Positions 8,301 to 17,456 of a DNA stretch of 26,914 nucleotides are shown one piece after another (the stretch's first letter is position 1; each line of letters opens with the position of its first letter). This DNA is from a virus, in IMG/VR virus record IMGVR_UViG_3300049893_002901, positions 1 through 26,914 of that record. One strand, 5' to 3'. Position numbers and translations under genes: made by a program. Below the pieces are notes generated by a model. The model made no database searches and was not told where the DNA came from. It worked only from the letters and a program-made list of their open reading frames with translations.

Positions 8301-9991
8301 CAACAATAAGCAATTTCTATACTGCTATAGATATCGCATCCACTGCGGTGCAAGTAGGCAGAGTGGAGATATTTGAATGTAATATCTACGACTGTAACTC
8401 AGCAATCAAATCCAATAAGACTGATGCACTAACAATAGCAGGAAATACATTCAGCTCAATATATGACGAGTATATACTGCTTGATCCAAGTGGAATCAAT
8501 AGTCTTCATGCAGATGTCAGCATAATTGGCAATAGATTTATCCAAGAATACTCTGGAGGATCAGGGCTGTGTATCAAGGCAGGTTCAAAGCTAGCTACGC
8601 TACGAGTAAAAGATAATGTTTTTGATAATATAACTTCCAGTGGACACATAGTAGATTGCACTTACACGCTTATATCAGATCAGGCATCATATGCAGTAGA
8701 ATCAAATATTTTCTTAGAGTGCAATACGCCGGTATCAGGCACAGAGTTCGCGATCTCGTATCATTCGATAGATGGCGGGTTAATCTGTGCAAATAATATT
8801 TTCAGCTCACATTATGGTGCAATGTTGTCTGCTATGGGTCCGGCCACAATTAGCAATAATTTATTGATTTCACAGAGCGCGGAGATTACTCCATATGCTA
8901 CAATTGTATTGCAGAGTGACTTCCGCAGCATATTTAGCAGCAATTTACTTAGTACCTCATCAGATCAATTACTTTCGTTGTCAGAATCTGTAGTCAGGGG
9001 TAATATAATAGAGGTAGGATATATAGATATCGCGGCAGTAAATGCCAAAGATATAATAGTCGACAACTACATTCTATTGTCATCGGTGTCCGCAGCAGAC
9101 TCGATTCACATAAATTATACCACTACATCTCAAAATTACGCTACAATAAGTGATAATATAATCTTTACAAATGCAACGACATATGGTATACATGTGGAGG
9201 GTGATGGCAGCATAGTGTTCTCAGGTAATATCATTTCACCGCTATCGCCATGTTCTGCGATACTATTTGCTGCACTGGCAGGCTCAACTGGGACACAGAC
9301 GCTACTATCAAATAATGTATTTGCGGCCAACTATTCTACAGTAACAAATACATTGCTGATAGAAAAGCATTCAACATCAATTGTCGGAAATCTATTATAC
9401 TCATCGGTATCATCACCAACTACATCATCAGTAAACATAAATGGAGCAACACTTTCTAATATTGTAGTGCAAGGAAATATATTAGGAAATGCAAGCACAG
9501 CTGGACGGCAAATTATAAGCACCTCCACTGTTGATGTGCTTATTGAAAATAATAAAAATGCAGAGAGCAAAATACAGACATCGGCGCTGAGCGGTATTAT
9601 CACTACTACCACTGGGTCACTCACAACTTCGGGATGGACAGTAGATACAGGAGGTCTCTTCCTTAACTCTACATCGGCAACTACATATAATGTTACCGTG
9701 CCGCTCACTAAAATGCCAATAGGAGCACGCTTAGTAAGTTGCAGTATATATGGGGCTAGTTCAAGCGTAGGTTCTTTTACAATCCAATTATTTGTCAGAG
9801 ACCTAGGTGCCGGTACCGCAGCTACCTCAATATCTTCAACAGCATCAAATGTTGGTACAGGAGCTATTACAATAACAGCTACCCCAACATCGACGCACTA
9901 CATATCGCAGAATAAAGAATATTTATTAAAAATTACCAGTACGCAGGCCGGCAACCAGCTAGGCAATATATCTGCAATAATATATAACTGA
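5306..9991 (+). CDS. Giant virion beta-helix protein, first paralogue (1561 aa, TTG start)
   Basis: The start is TTG at 5306, preceded by TAGGTG. It is chosen because the resulting N terminus (MSKYPSQLDTNAEL) aligns without gaps to the ATG start of the next gene (MSRFPTSLDTDADL); 64 of the first 102 residues are identical by eye. Residues 1-150 form a conserved virion N-terminal domain with NPDGTFKSAALV and LIALPITN. Residues 250-780 are further beta domains (IKTLGLNPLAIS, then AYIDGYQLEAL). From about residue 785 (FATLQAAQLYAAES) to about 1430 comes a long right-handed parallel beta-helix, seen as irregular strand turns with Asn ladders (IAGNTF, IIGNRF, ISNNLL). Residues 1435-1561 are a separate C-terminal beta domain. 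Such architecture is typical of tail spikes, fibres and surface-binding or polysaccharide-degrading proteins; no catalytic residues can be named. Three Asp-Gly-Tyr motifs lie before the helix. Confidence 0.85.
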   Translation: MSKYPSQLDTNAELTPVADNVTELTSEHINALRNAIFAIERTLGVNPHGSATDLKTRLEQIINPDGTFKSAALVSAGLIALPITNTMIGGSAAISESKLDLDVGTQTLQNQISSNDIDIAALQSLYNSLLYTYNNHANGIAQRHDGYDIDIAGGLSSAPTVGTIGHAVDFIYNSLLSHKDPNSVEQHAASSITYIPDLSGPITAYNVQDAITQVDSAFQEDRRIHNAIAHDNGIVTDGYAPYTGRSDSHLAALRTSIFQPSSSRAEIKIGHISAASIKTLGLNPLAISASAQNLDFTIKSGTSVRTFSVTGLHTATYPVTYDKYPIKALVNYLNAAFANTADQISLQAYDAGDGEIIIQHNIDRDDCTITLTTPAVNSALGAFGWTDLVGIVFSPRRTTQAYIDGYQLEALKKIHEGAYTLMAPFAIIDLGVVSGSSGLNLKVGSLVHIYNHSSSNGARTHRITSVPPPPSTQISVDTPIDAGTFNYIIYEDTAYIPSGGNPRSIDIFYNSNQTIEAQVRYEVSLAPISNIQILEVTPQLSGSGFLQLVTGSPNTLQLTINSQSGAAAAFYTGYIGEVKVYAADGINYITCLISSTTLLPTTSTITIYPRQSSHTQMLLGSSYYNGANSIYVPVDKTNVGSVGINEVSSSFIKERIDTPLSLICGAGVISGLQVTSPSSTTLEFTGGQCVVSGKIIQVAKTTISVFNTVSATGLWNAIVNNHGNIELLDDSQPGHSIAELATSAEVALLAQFTTLASNITSVLDARSFVNNLSAKHLPTLNTQEGFGTFATLQAAQLYAAESARAVDSYIIATDSIVVSSSITIAADTILECLSDLTGTSITVDTGATLYVRGNLTASSITLQSSSTLVVDGQLTISGTLTLSSSTQMQINDTSSVGSISFTGDNNLFVGKREVELNLLGVITPGISIAAANNIIRNIQITIPNSANTTVIQTSAGASETLIDNCTITRLGAAGSWSSNQIGIQVADAVAVSHIEIRNTTISNFYTAIDIASTAVQVGRVEIFECNIYDCNSAIKSNKTDALTIAGNTFSSIYDEYILLDPSGINSLHADVSIIGNRFIQEYSGGSGLCIKAGSKLATLRVKDNVFDNITSSGHIVDCTYTLISDQASYAVESNIFLECNTPVSGTEFAISYHSIDGGLICANNIFSSHYGAMLSAMGPATISNNLLISQSAEITPYATIVLQSDFRSIFSSNLLSTSSDQLLSLSESVVRGNIIEVGYIDIAAVNAKDIIVDNYILLSSVSAADSIHINYTTTSQNYATISDNIIFTNATTYGIHVEGDGSIVFSGNIISPLSPCSAILFAALAGSTGTQTLLSNNVFAANYSTVTNTLLIEKHSTSIVGNLLYSSVSSPTTSSVNINGATLSNIVVQGNILGNASTAGRQIISTSTVDVLIENNKNAESKIQTSALSGIITTTTGSLTTSGWTVDTGGLFLNSTSATTYNVTVPLTKMPIGARLVSCSIYGASSSVGSFTIQLFVRDLGAGTAATSISSTASNVGTGAITITATPTSTHYISQNKEYLLKITSTQAGNQLGNISAIIYN

Positions 9992-9998
9992 GAGATTT

Positions 9999-12900
9999 AT
10001 GTCAAGATTCCCAACATCGCTAGATACTGACGCTGATTTGCCAATGGTAACGAACAATATTACTGAAGTTGGCGCTGAAGTAATTAATGATATAAGAGCA
10101 GCAATATTTGCAATTGAGGCTGCATTAGGTGCCGGTATTAATGGATCGGCGATTTCGTTACAAGAGCGCATCAATACAGTATTGAATCCAGACGGAACAT
10201 TTAAATCAGCGGCCCTAGTAGCGGCAGGCCTTATCGCACTGCCGATCACCAATGCCATGGTAGGTGCGTCAGCAGCCATACTAGAGTCAAAACTTGATCT
10301 AGATCACTCTACTCAATCACTCTATAATCAGATTATTTCAAACGACGTAGATATCGCCACACTACAAACTAACATTAGCGCAGTATTGGCAAATTTCCTA
10401 TCTCATGTATCTGGTGCTGCATTTAAGCATGATGGTTACCAAATTCTTCTAGAAACAGCCCACCCAACATCTCCGCCGCCAAATATAGCACCACTTGCAT
10501 CCGTAAGTGTCGGAGATGCAGTATTTAAAATCAAGGATTACCTATTCGATCACATCGACCAGCTTAAAGTTGGTGCGCACACAGCAGCGAACATAGCACT
10601 TGATACATCAGAATTAACTCGCATAACTGCAAGCAATTTGCAGCAGGCAGTGCAGCAGCTGGAAGTTATTGGAGAGACGCTTTTTATAGATCATAGAGAC
10701 GATCTTCATGCCAGCGGATTTTCTAATTTTGCAAACTCGCGAGACGGATATGGTATAAATAGGCAGTTGCTACCGACACAGTACGGCGCTACGGTGACAG
10801 CATATATAATGTCGGACAGACAAACTGTATTTTTCGATGGGTATGTGCTAGCCGCACTGGGTATCAATGCAGGTGACGTAGTAGTGGTAACCTCCCCTGT
10901 AGAAGCGCGATTGACTATAGAAGGAGTTGGTCCTAGATTAGCGCTAGGCAGCAAATCAGCACTTACGAATAACCAATTATCGCTAGCAGAGCATGCCCCA
11001 GTAGACGGATATATAGCAGCAGCCATCTATACGCCAAGCTCAACATCGCTGTTGAAAGGCAATATGGCCCCCACAATTCATCAGTCGGATATTAGAGTAG
11101 ATAGCATTCAGGTATCTCGCCCAAATGCAGCAAGGATTACGACTCTTGGGCTAAATCCAAAATTCATCACAGCTGCACATAGTATCGGTATAGAAGTTGG
11201 GGTAGGTAATGGCCAAACACGCACAATAAGCGTTAATAATTTACATCTAACACGATCGGGCCTGCCATCCCCTACGGTAACTATAGATACAATAGTTGAG
11301 CGACTCAATCACGTATTTCACAATCGTTCTGATGGTTATGCATATCCAGTATCAGCATATAGAGTTGGCGATGAAATTATGCTATCTCATAACTGGGTGG
11401 GCTCAGATGAGTACTTCTTAAGTATCACTTCGTTAGGGTCAACAACACAATCATTATATATACTGGGACTTGATGATTATGGCGCAAGCGTAGTAGATGC
11501 TAGAATTTACCCAACACAAAATGCCAGCCTTTATATTAATGGGGCGCGACTAACTGATGTAGGGACGATCCTGCAAACTACTGCCAATATTTCAGGACAG
11601 ATCTTCACTTTTCCAGGAGGAGAGAATCCACTAGAGTTGGGCGTTAAAATCGGCCACCTACTACATTTAAAAACACATGCGAATGCTTCTGAAGTAGGGA
11701 CTTACTTTATTACAGGAGTGAATACCTCTAGTATTACAATACATAAAAATGCAGGTATAACTGCGGAAAACGGAGTATACATAGAGGTATTTCACGATGT
11801 GATTCCACTTGATGAATTACAAGGTTATACTCAGCACTCTCTAATAGAAGTATACTGTGATTATGAAGGCAAATTAGGATATGATATAAGATGGGATAAT
11901 GATCTCGTTACAAATGTAACGAATAGTATTAGAGTAGTAGACGTATCGGATAATTTCGCTGCAGGAGGAGTAACGATCGATATTACTGCTGCTGGCACCG
12001 GTCGTCGATTGACATTTACTGGTGGGATACCAAGAGAGATTCCGTATGATTTCAGTGGAGAGATTAAACTACGAGATCTGTCAAATGCCTCATATGCCAC
12101 ATTGCGGATACAAAGTCCAATAATAGGAACGGGCACGATCACCGCAACGTCGCATAGCCATACTTTAGAAGAAGAGGTTCTCGAATTATGCGCAGTATGG
12201 TTTGATGGCGGACTTACACTTAATCACATTAGAGATCGGCGCTTATTTGGCACTACCGGACTGGACGAAATACGAGAAGATGTGGTTAGAGAATACTCTG
12301 AACTGCCGATACGAGAATTGCGCGCAGATGGTATCATCACCGGCCTAGACATAATAACTGTAAATTATACCGATGCAGAGAGTATAGCAAACTTAGGTAG
12401 CAATATCTATGGCATACTATTTCGCGGAGGCACTGTTTATGTTGATGGCGTCAGAACAGACGTTAGCTCACAGGTTGTATATTTTCCATACCAGTCAGCA
12501 TCATATATAGCATATATTAATCATTTAGGCAATATACATTTTATACCGCACGGAACCACTTCTGTGGACGGATATTCGTCTGTAGCAGAGGTACTCGATG
12601 GATATATTGGTCCATCTGCACCAATTGCGCTAGTTACTCATAGCGGCTCTGGAGTCACACCTCTCAGTGCAGTAGATTTACGGTACTTCATCAACAATCT
12701 AGATAACAAGTTAGACTTAGTACTGGATATATCAAACAGGCGTATAGGAAATATAGCATCTTTTGAGGCTGCAGAATACTATATAAATAATAGTGGAGCA
12801 GATGCGATTACAGCATTAAGAATAGCATCAAATACCCCGCTAACATCTATAAGTACAAGCGTAGGATCAAAGAGTTATACCTTAAGTATAGATGGTTCAG

Positions 12901-15900
12901 TTGGCAGTCTAACACTCAATAGCAGCATCAGACTGACTTCTAACTCTACCAAATATCCAGCTATACCGCAGGTATCACAACTAACAATAGCAGACTCATG
13001 CATATCAGCATCCATAAGCAACATACATATTTCAGGCAGCATTACTATAGATAGTGTATCTGATACTAATACAGTAGAGTTCAATAACTGTATTTTCGAC
13101 GGAGCAATTACAAGCTCAGCGCTATCATATGCTAAAATAATATTCAAAGGTTGTACATTTTCAGATATGTCCTCTGTCTTGATTGAAGGGGATGATATTA
13201 GAATAGAAGATTGCACTGTAACAACAAATTCATTTACACTGGAGCTATCACGGACCTGCTCAGTAACAAATTGCAACTTCAGCGCAGACTCTGTATTTGC
13301 AACGTTTACTCGCTCAGCCACACTAGGGGTATCTCCGATAGCCACTCATTTAGTGATGTCTGGCTGTAGATTTGATGGGCAAAATGGAGGATATACGCTA
13401 GGAATAGCGGTAACATCAACGATATCAGATTGCGCCTTTTCTAATATAACCAAAAGTACGGATTCTCTGGTTGGTATAATTGACGTTACATCAAATACTG
13501 CAAATCCAGACGTGATTGTACAAAGCTGCACATTTGAGAGCTTGACAGTTTCTAGCGGACACAAAGTAACACTTTGTGAGCAACAGACACTGCTAGAGGT
13601 ATCTAATTGCATATTTACAAGTTGCACACTTCCAACAGCCGTCAATCTAGTAGCTACTAAGTTTAATAACAATCTAATAAATATCCACTCAAGCTCGACA
13701 CTACATGTGGCGCTTACTGGCTCACTTGCTATGTGCAACTACAACGAACAGCTTGGGTCAGTCGAGTATCTGGGGGCCGGCAGTGCCGAGCATATACAAG
13801 CTATAGTCGGCAACGTATTCTCTAGTACTGATTCGCTGGGCTACAATATCAGCATAAACAGCACAGGGACAGTGGTCTCACCAATAAGTATTACTGATAA
13901 TAAGATAGTATTAAAGGTATTACTCAGTACAGCGGCTAAATATGTAATTATATCAAATAATGTATTTACAGGCTCAAGCGCACAAATTGACTTCGGTACG
14001 CTCAGCACCTCATCGGCATATATAGTTGTAGATAAAAATACATTTAATACCGTAACAACACCATTCGCATTTTCAAATCCAGTAGGAACTCTAATAATTA
14101 GAGATAATCTATTTGAGTCAATTACTAGCGGTACGGTGTCAATGACGTTCGCATCAAACTGCACATATGCTAGTAATATAAGCCTTGATGTCAATACGAT
14201 AGTTGAGATAAACAATCCATCATCCATTAGCAATATTAGCATTATAGATAATATACTAGGACACAACTTTTACATATCGTCCCCGTTAACATCCTCACGC
14301 ATATCAGGAAATATTTTTAACTCTGGAGGAGCGGAGCTCAGACTAAATACAAGCATGACGCTGTCTAGCACGATAATATCAGATAACAGAATAGGCACGC
14401 TAAGATTTACATCTGGAAATACACTAACTGATGTACTGCTTGACAATAACTACATCAATACAATAACAAATTCTGCTGTATGGACGCGATCAATAATATC
14501 AAACAATAGACTTTCAAGTACGATGTCTGCATTTGACTGCGGTGCGACAGGGGAAAATATATTTACTGGAAATAACAGTACTTCTGCACTGCAATTAACA
14601 TCATCGACCACTATACTAAAGTGCTCAGTTACAAATAACACAGTAGGTGATATAGACATTTTAGCTGCGGCTGATAGTCTATCTATATGTGCCAATACAG
14701 CAACTGACATTTCTTTGGTAAATGCAGATTCAGCATTTATATCAAACAATATATTAGATGGAGCAGTGGCCATTATAGGTCAAATATTCAATAGCTCAAT
14801 ATCGCAGAATAGAGTAGATTCACTAGATATCCGGCCATCTACTGGTAGTAATGGACTGGACATTACAGATAATATAATTTCTACCACTTTAGATATATTT
14901 GAACAGTCAGGCTCTACAGCAAATGAGATATCGAATTTAAAGATATTTGGCAATACTGTTTATGGTAATATAGAGTTCTTTGGTCCAACAAATGCAAGCG
15001 CGCACAGGACGGTTACCAACTTAAATATATCAAATAATAACATGCAGGCCTTAACAATTCTAGGTAGTGCTAGAGATCCGGCAGCGATATTCACAATAGA
15101 TATAATAAATATCTCACATAATCAATGCGAGGATATCACATTATTGTCGCTACTTGGAGATGCTACCAATATATCAAATATCACTATTATTGGTAATAAA
15201 TGTGAGGATATTGCTACACATGCAGGAGCTGCATCTGTAGGCACAATGTCAAATTATAGCATTCAGCATAATTACTGCAATAGGATAGCGATAAATACAG
15301 GAGGAGGTCTCTTCACTGCAGAAGATATAATAATTTCTCACAATATACTGAGCGGCTTTATCTTTATAGATGCATATGATACATTAATCAGTGCAACAAT
15401 TAAAGCAAATGATACCCCTAGCACAATATCGCTAGGAGCAGCTGATACTATATCTTTTACTAATATCTCTGATAACGCTAGTGGCGCAGGAATCGGCATT
15501 AGTGTAGATACTGGAATTCTATCTAATATGATTATATCACAAAATCGCATTATAGGCAACCTAACTGTAACAAGCAATAATACAGGGCCATCAGGCACAG
15601 TAGCCTATAGTGCAATGCATATAGCTGATAATATAGCAACTACACTCGAATTTACACTGGGACCAAGCAATCTTGTAATGGAAAACAGTATCATATCTGC
15701 GAATACATTATCTGCAAATATAAATCTACCGGGGAGAATGACAAACACATCAGTAATGAACAATATTGCATCAGCAATATCCTTGGCAGACTCCACTGCA
15801 GCTAGTTCAATAACAAGATTAAACTTCTGCTTCAATACAATTTTAACTACCTGTACACTGCCAAGCAGCGAATCATGTTTTGTATCTGGAAGCGGACAAA

Positions 15901-16097
15901 GTAAATTTATAGGAAACTTCGCAGCAACATGGTCAGCACCAGGCACATTTAACACATCAGGAGACACATATCTATTCCCACTAGGGAATACTTCTACAAA
16001 TGCCAGTTCGAACGTTACATTTGCCGGCACTACAGCAGTAGATATTACAACGATGAACAACGTAGATACCATAGCTGGTGGCGGCATAACAAACTGA
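9999..16097 (+). CDS. Giant virion beta-helix protein, second paralogue (2032 aa)
   Basis: Largest protein in the window. ATG at 9999 follows GAGAG, 7 bases after the previous stop. The N-terminal 150 residues are paralogous to the preceding protein. A domain with TTLGLNPKFITAA and LYINGARLTDVG matches its TLGLNPLAIS and AYIDGYQLEAL region, so the two arose by gene duplication and later diverged. About 130 extra residues (roughly 230-360, HASGFSNFANSRDGY onwards) are inserted relative to the first copy. From about residue 917 (IASFEAAEYYINN) to about 1990 runs an unusually long parallel beta-helix with Asn-rich turns (IISNNVF, ISDNRI, ISHNQCEDI, IIGNKCEDI). The end (ITTMNNVDTIAGGGITN) is short and lacks the larger C-terminal domain of the first paralogue. 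Seven Asp-Gly-Tyr motifs occur, all before the helix. Likely a fibre or spike-like surface protein; substrate unknown. Confidence 0.85.
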   Translation: MSRFPTSLDTDADLPMVTNNITEVGAEVINDIRAAIFAIEAALGAGINGSAISLQERINTVLNPDGTFKSAALVAAGLIALPITNAMVGASAAILESKLDLDHSTQSLYNQIISNDVDIATLQTNISAVLANFLSHVSGAAFKHDGYQILLETAHPTSPPPNIAPLASVSVGDAVFKIKDYLFDHIDQLKVGAHTAANIALDTSELTRITASNLQQAVQQLEVIGETLFIDHRDDLHASGFSNFANSRDGYGINRQLLPTQYGATVTAYIMSDRQTVFFDGYVLAALGINAGDVVVVTSPVEARLTIEGVGPRLALGSKSALTNNQLSLAEHAPVDGYIAAAIYTPSSTSLLKGNMAPTIHQSDIRVDSIQVSRPNAARITTLGLNPKFITAAHSIGIEVGVGNGQTRTISVNNLHLTRSGLPSPTVTIDTIVERLNHVFHNRSDGYAYPVSAYRVGDEIMLSHNWVGSDEYFLSITSLGSTTQSLYILGLDDYGASVVDARIYPTQNASLYINGARLTDVGTILQTTANISGQIFTFPGGENPLELGVKIGHLLHLKTHANASEVGTYFITGVNTSSITIHKNAGITAENGVYIEVFHDVIPLDELQGYTQHSLIEVYCDYEGKLGYDIRWDNDLVTNVTNSIRVVDVSDNFAAGGVTIDITAAGTGRRLTFTGGIPREIPYDFSGEIKLRDLSNASYATLRIQSPIIGTGTITATSHSHTLEEEVLELCAVWFDGGLTLNHIRDRRLFGTTGLDEIREDVVREYSELPIRELRADGIITGLDIITVNYTDAESIANLGSNIYGILFRGGTVYVDGVRTDVSSQVVYFPYQSASYIAYINHLGNIHFIPHGTTSVDGYSSVAEVLDGYIGPSAPIALVTHSGSGVTPLSAVDLRYFINNLDNKLDLVLDISNRRIGNIASFEAAEYYINNSGADAITALRIASNTPLTSISTSVGSKSYTLSIDGSVGSLTLNSSIRLTSNSTKYPAIPQVSQLTIADSCISASISNIHISGSITIDSVSDTNTVEFNNCIFDGAITSSALSYAKIIFKGCTFSDMSSVLIEGDDIRIEDCTVTTNSFTLELSRTCSVTNCNFSADSVFATFTRSATLGVSPIATHLVMSGCRFDGQNGGYTLGIAVTSTISDCAFSNITKSTDSLVGIIDVTSNTANPDVIVQSCTFESLTVSSGHKVTLCEQQTLLEVSNCIFTSCTLPTAVNLVATKFNNNLINIHSSSTLHVALTGSLAMCNYNEQLGSVEYLGAGSAEHIQAIVGNVFSSTDSLGYNISINSTGTVVSPISITDNKIVLKVLLSTAAKYVIISNNVFTGSSAQIDFGTLSTSSAYIVVDKNTFNTVTTPFAFSNPVGTLIIRDNLFESITSGTVSMTFASNCTYASNISLDVNTIVEINNPSSISNISIIDNILGHNFYISSPLTSSRISGNIFNSGGAELRLNTSMTLSSTIISDNRIGTLRFTSGNTLTDVLLDNNYINTITNSAVWTRSIISNNRLSSTMSAFDCGATGENIFTGNNSTSALQLTSSTTILKCSVTNNTVGDIDILAAADSLSICANTATDISLVNADSAFISNNILDGAVAIIGQIFNSSISQNRVDSLDIRPSTGSNGLDITDNIISTTLDIFEQSGSTANEISNLKIFGNTVYGNIEFFGPTNASAHRTVTNLNISNNNMQALTILGSARDPAAIFTIDIINISHNQCEDITLLSLLGDATNISNITIIGNKCEDIATHAGAASVGTMSNYSIQHNYCNRIAINTGGGLFTAEDIIISHNILSGFIFIDAYDTLISATIKANDTPSTISLGAADTISFTNISDNASGAGIGISVDTGILSNMIISQNRIIGNLTVTSNNTGPSGTVAYSAMHIADNIATTLEFTLGPSNLVMENSIISANTLSANINLPGRMTNTSVMNNIASAISLADSTAASSITRLNFCFNTILTTCTLPSSESCFVSGSGQSKFIGNFAATWSAPGTFNTSGDTYLFPLGNTSTNASSNVTFAGTTAVDITTMNNVDTIAGGGITN

Positions 16098-16105
16098 GGT
16101 AATAT

Positions 16106-16600
16106 ATGAAAGAGCCGATTCAAATGATTGAGGAAATGTACAGCATAATACTTAAGATGCAAGGTCAACTTGCAGTTATGGATAATAATATAAAGCTATT
16201 ACAAGCAAAGGTAAATGCAGAAGTATTTGCAGGACTTTCGGGCATGCTAACAACAAATCAACTTACGCACACAAGTCCGCCCAATATACCACTTCCACAA
16301 GCGCCACCTCCACAAGTTCAACCAAAAATAGCACTTCCACAGGAAGAGAGCATTACTTATAAAGGCACCATGGTGCAAGGGAAAATCTTATCAGATGAAG
16401 GTAAGCCATTGCATGGAATATCCATTAAAATAATGAATTCTGATAAAAAGGTAATAAAAGAAACTTCTACAAATCGTGCCGGGTTATGGATGGCACAGTT
16501 AAAACCAGGTAAATATATAGCCAAAGCTATTATGGATAATAAACCAGCGCAGTTTAAGTTATTTGATGTTATAGAGGGTCAGGCGGCACAGGACGTATAA
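16106..16600 (+). CDS. Coiled-coil / Pro-rich linker / beta-sandwich protein (164 aa)
   Basis: ATG at 16106 follows TGAGGTAAT, 8 bases after the giant gene. Three parts are visible. Residues 5-40 (MIEEMYSIILKMQGQLAVMD) are a likely oligomerising coiled coil. Residues 55-80 are a Pro/Gln-rich linker (PPNIPLPQAPPPQVQPKIAL). Residues 87-160 are a small Ig-like sandwich with GTMVQGKILSDEGKPLHGIS and a TNRAGLWMAQLKPGKYIAKA turn, the pattern of carboxypeptidase-regulatory-like or Cna-B-like domains. No catalytic site is expected. Such proteins in tail operons usually decorate virions or trim fibre attachment, here inferred from the position between the fibre-like genes and the neck and sheath genes. 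Family assignment of the C-terminal domain is from pattern only. Confidence 0.75.
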   Translation: MKEPIQMIEEMYSIILKMQGQLAVMDNNIKLLQAKVNAEVFAGLSGMLTTNQLTHTSPPNIPLPQAPPPQVQPKIALPQEESITYKGTMVQGKILSDEGKPLHGISIKIMNSDKKVIKETSTNRAGLWMAQLKPGKYIAKAIMDNKPAQFKLFDVIEGQAAQDV

Positions 16601-16602
16601 TA

Positions 16603-17373
16603 ATGAGCATAGGCAGTAGCGCAATAGTCTTTTCTGACATATATCAATTAGATAACATCGTGCGTAATACGGCTATGATGGCCGGCAGGAATTTACTTAT
16701 AGATATTCTTAGAGAGATGTTTAAAAGAGATAGGGAATACAGATATGTGACAGATAAATTTGGATTTCCTAAAACTCCTAACAATCTTGGATTATCAGCA
16801 GACGATGGGCGTACAAATGAGAGAACCACTAGGTTGTTCATAGGCGGCGCATATAGACAGGACATCTCATTCTTACCTGCAATAACTGTACGTCCAGCAT
16901 CGACGTCATATGCCCCAATATCATTCAATCAAAATGAACAAACGATAGCATATTCATCACAAAAAGTTATAGATGGATATGGCAATCAATCTATAATAAA
17001 TGCCCCATCAGCTGTTATTTTCGCAGGCGCATGGGAGCAGTCATTTGAAGTAAAGGTAGTTGGCCGCTCTCAAGAGGATGTGCTATCTATCGGAGATCTC
17101 GTGTTGGTAGGATTGCAGAACACTTATAGAGGAGTTCTGCGACAAAGTGGACTATTTATAAAAAATGTCAGTAGTTCTGGACAATCAGAGGAACAGATTG
17201 GCGAGGCAGATCCGGCATTCTCAACTAGTATTACAGTTAACACGTATTCTGAATGGAGAAGAGAAATTCCGATAACAACACTAGTAGATAGAATACATCT
17301 TTGTTTTGAGGTGGACGCCTCTACTGAAGATATACCTGCGGTACATCTTGGTGGAGAGATAAATCTAAGTTAA
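16603..17373 (+). CDS. Neck / tail-completion-like virion protein (256 aa)
   Basis: ATG at 16603, only 2 bases after the upstream stop, so translation is probably coupled. Features include an N-terminal helix (NLLIDILREMFKRDREYRYV), a FPKTPNNLGLSADDG loop, then beta-rich sequence with RLFIGGAYRQDISFLPAI, APISFNQNEQTIAYS, VIFAGAWEQSFEVKV and EWRREIPITTLVD. This layout, just upstream of the sheath gene, fits the tail-completion, neck or sheath-terminator class in contractile-tailed phages. That is resemblance plus synteny; I cannot name the family with certainty. It has one Asp-Gly-Tyr (VIDGYGNQS) in the central sheet. The 83-base gap after it is the longest gene-free stretch in the window. Confidence 0.65.
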   Translation: MSIGSSAIVFSDIYQLDNIVRNTAMMAGRNLLIDILREMFKRDREYRYVTDKFGFPKTPNNLGLSADDGRTNERTTRLFIGGAYRQDISFLPAITVRPASTSYAPISFNQNEQTIAYSSQKVIDGYGNQSIINAPSAVIFAGAWEQSFEVKVVGRSQEDVLSIGDLVLVGLQNTYRGVLRQSGLFIKNVSSSGQSEEQIGEADPAFSTSITVNTYSEWRREIPITTLVDRIHLCFEVDASTEDIPAVHLGGEINLS

Positions 17374-17456
17374 TGTATTCAGATGCCAGTATACTCTACT
17401 AATTAATATGCTTCTGGATATAGATAATCATCAGGCAGTTATTAAGGAGATTATTC
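17374..17456 (+). promoter_or_regulatory. Leader before sheath gene with strong Shine-Dalgarno
   Basis: This 83-base gap precedes the sheath ATG and carries AAGGAGA at 17444-17450, the strongest ribosome site in the window, as expected for an abundant virion protein. TATACT (17390-17395) and GATAAT (17423-17428) are -10-like, but neither has a recognisable -35 box or an extended -10 TG. A sheath promoter is possible but not shown. Confidence 0.35.

Noticed and set aside
17374-17456. Defined sheath promoter at TATACT or GATAAT
   Set aside because: Neither -10-like box has a supporting -35 or extended element in this AT-rich gap; kept only as a leader region with low confidence.
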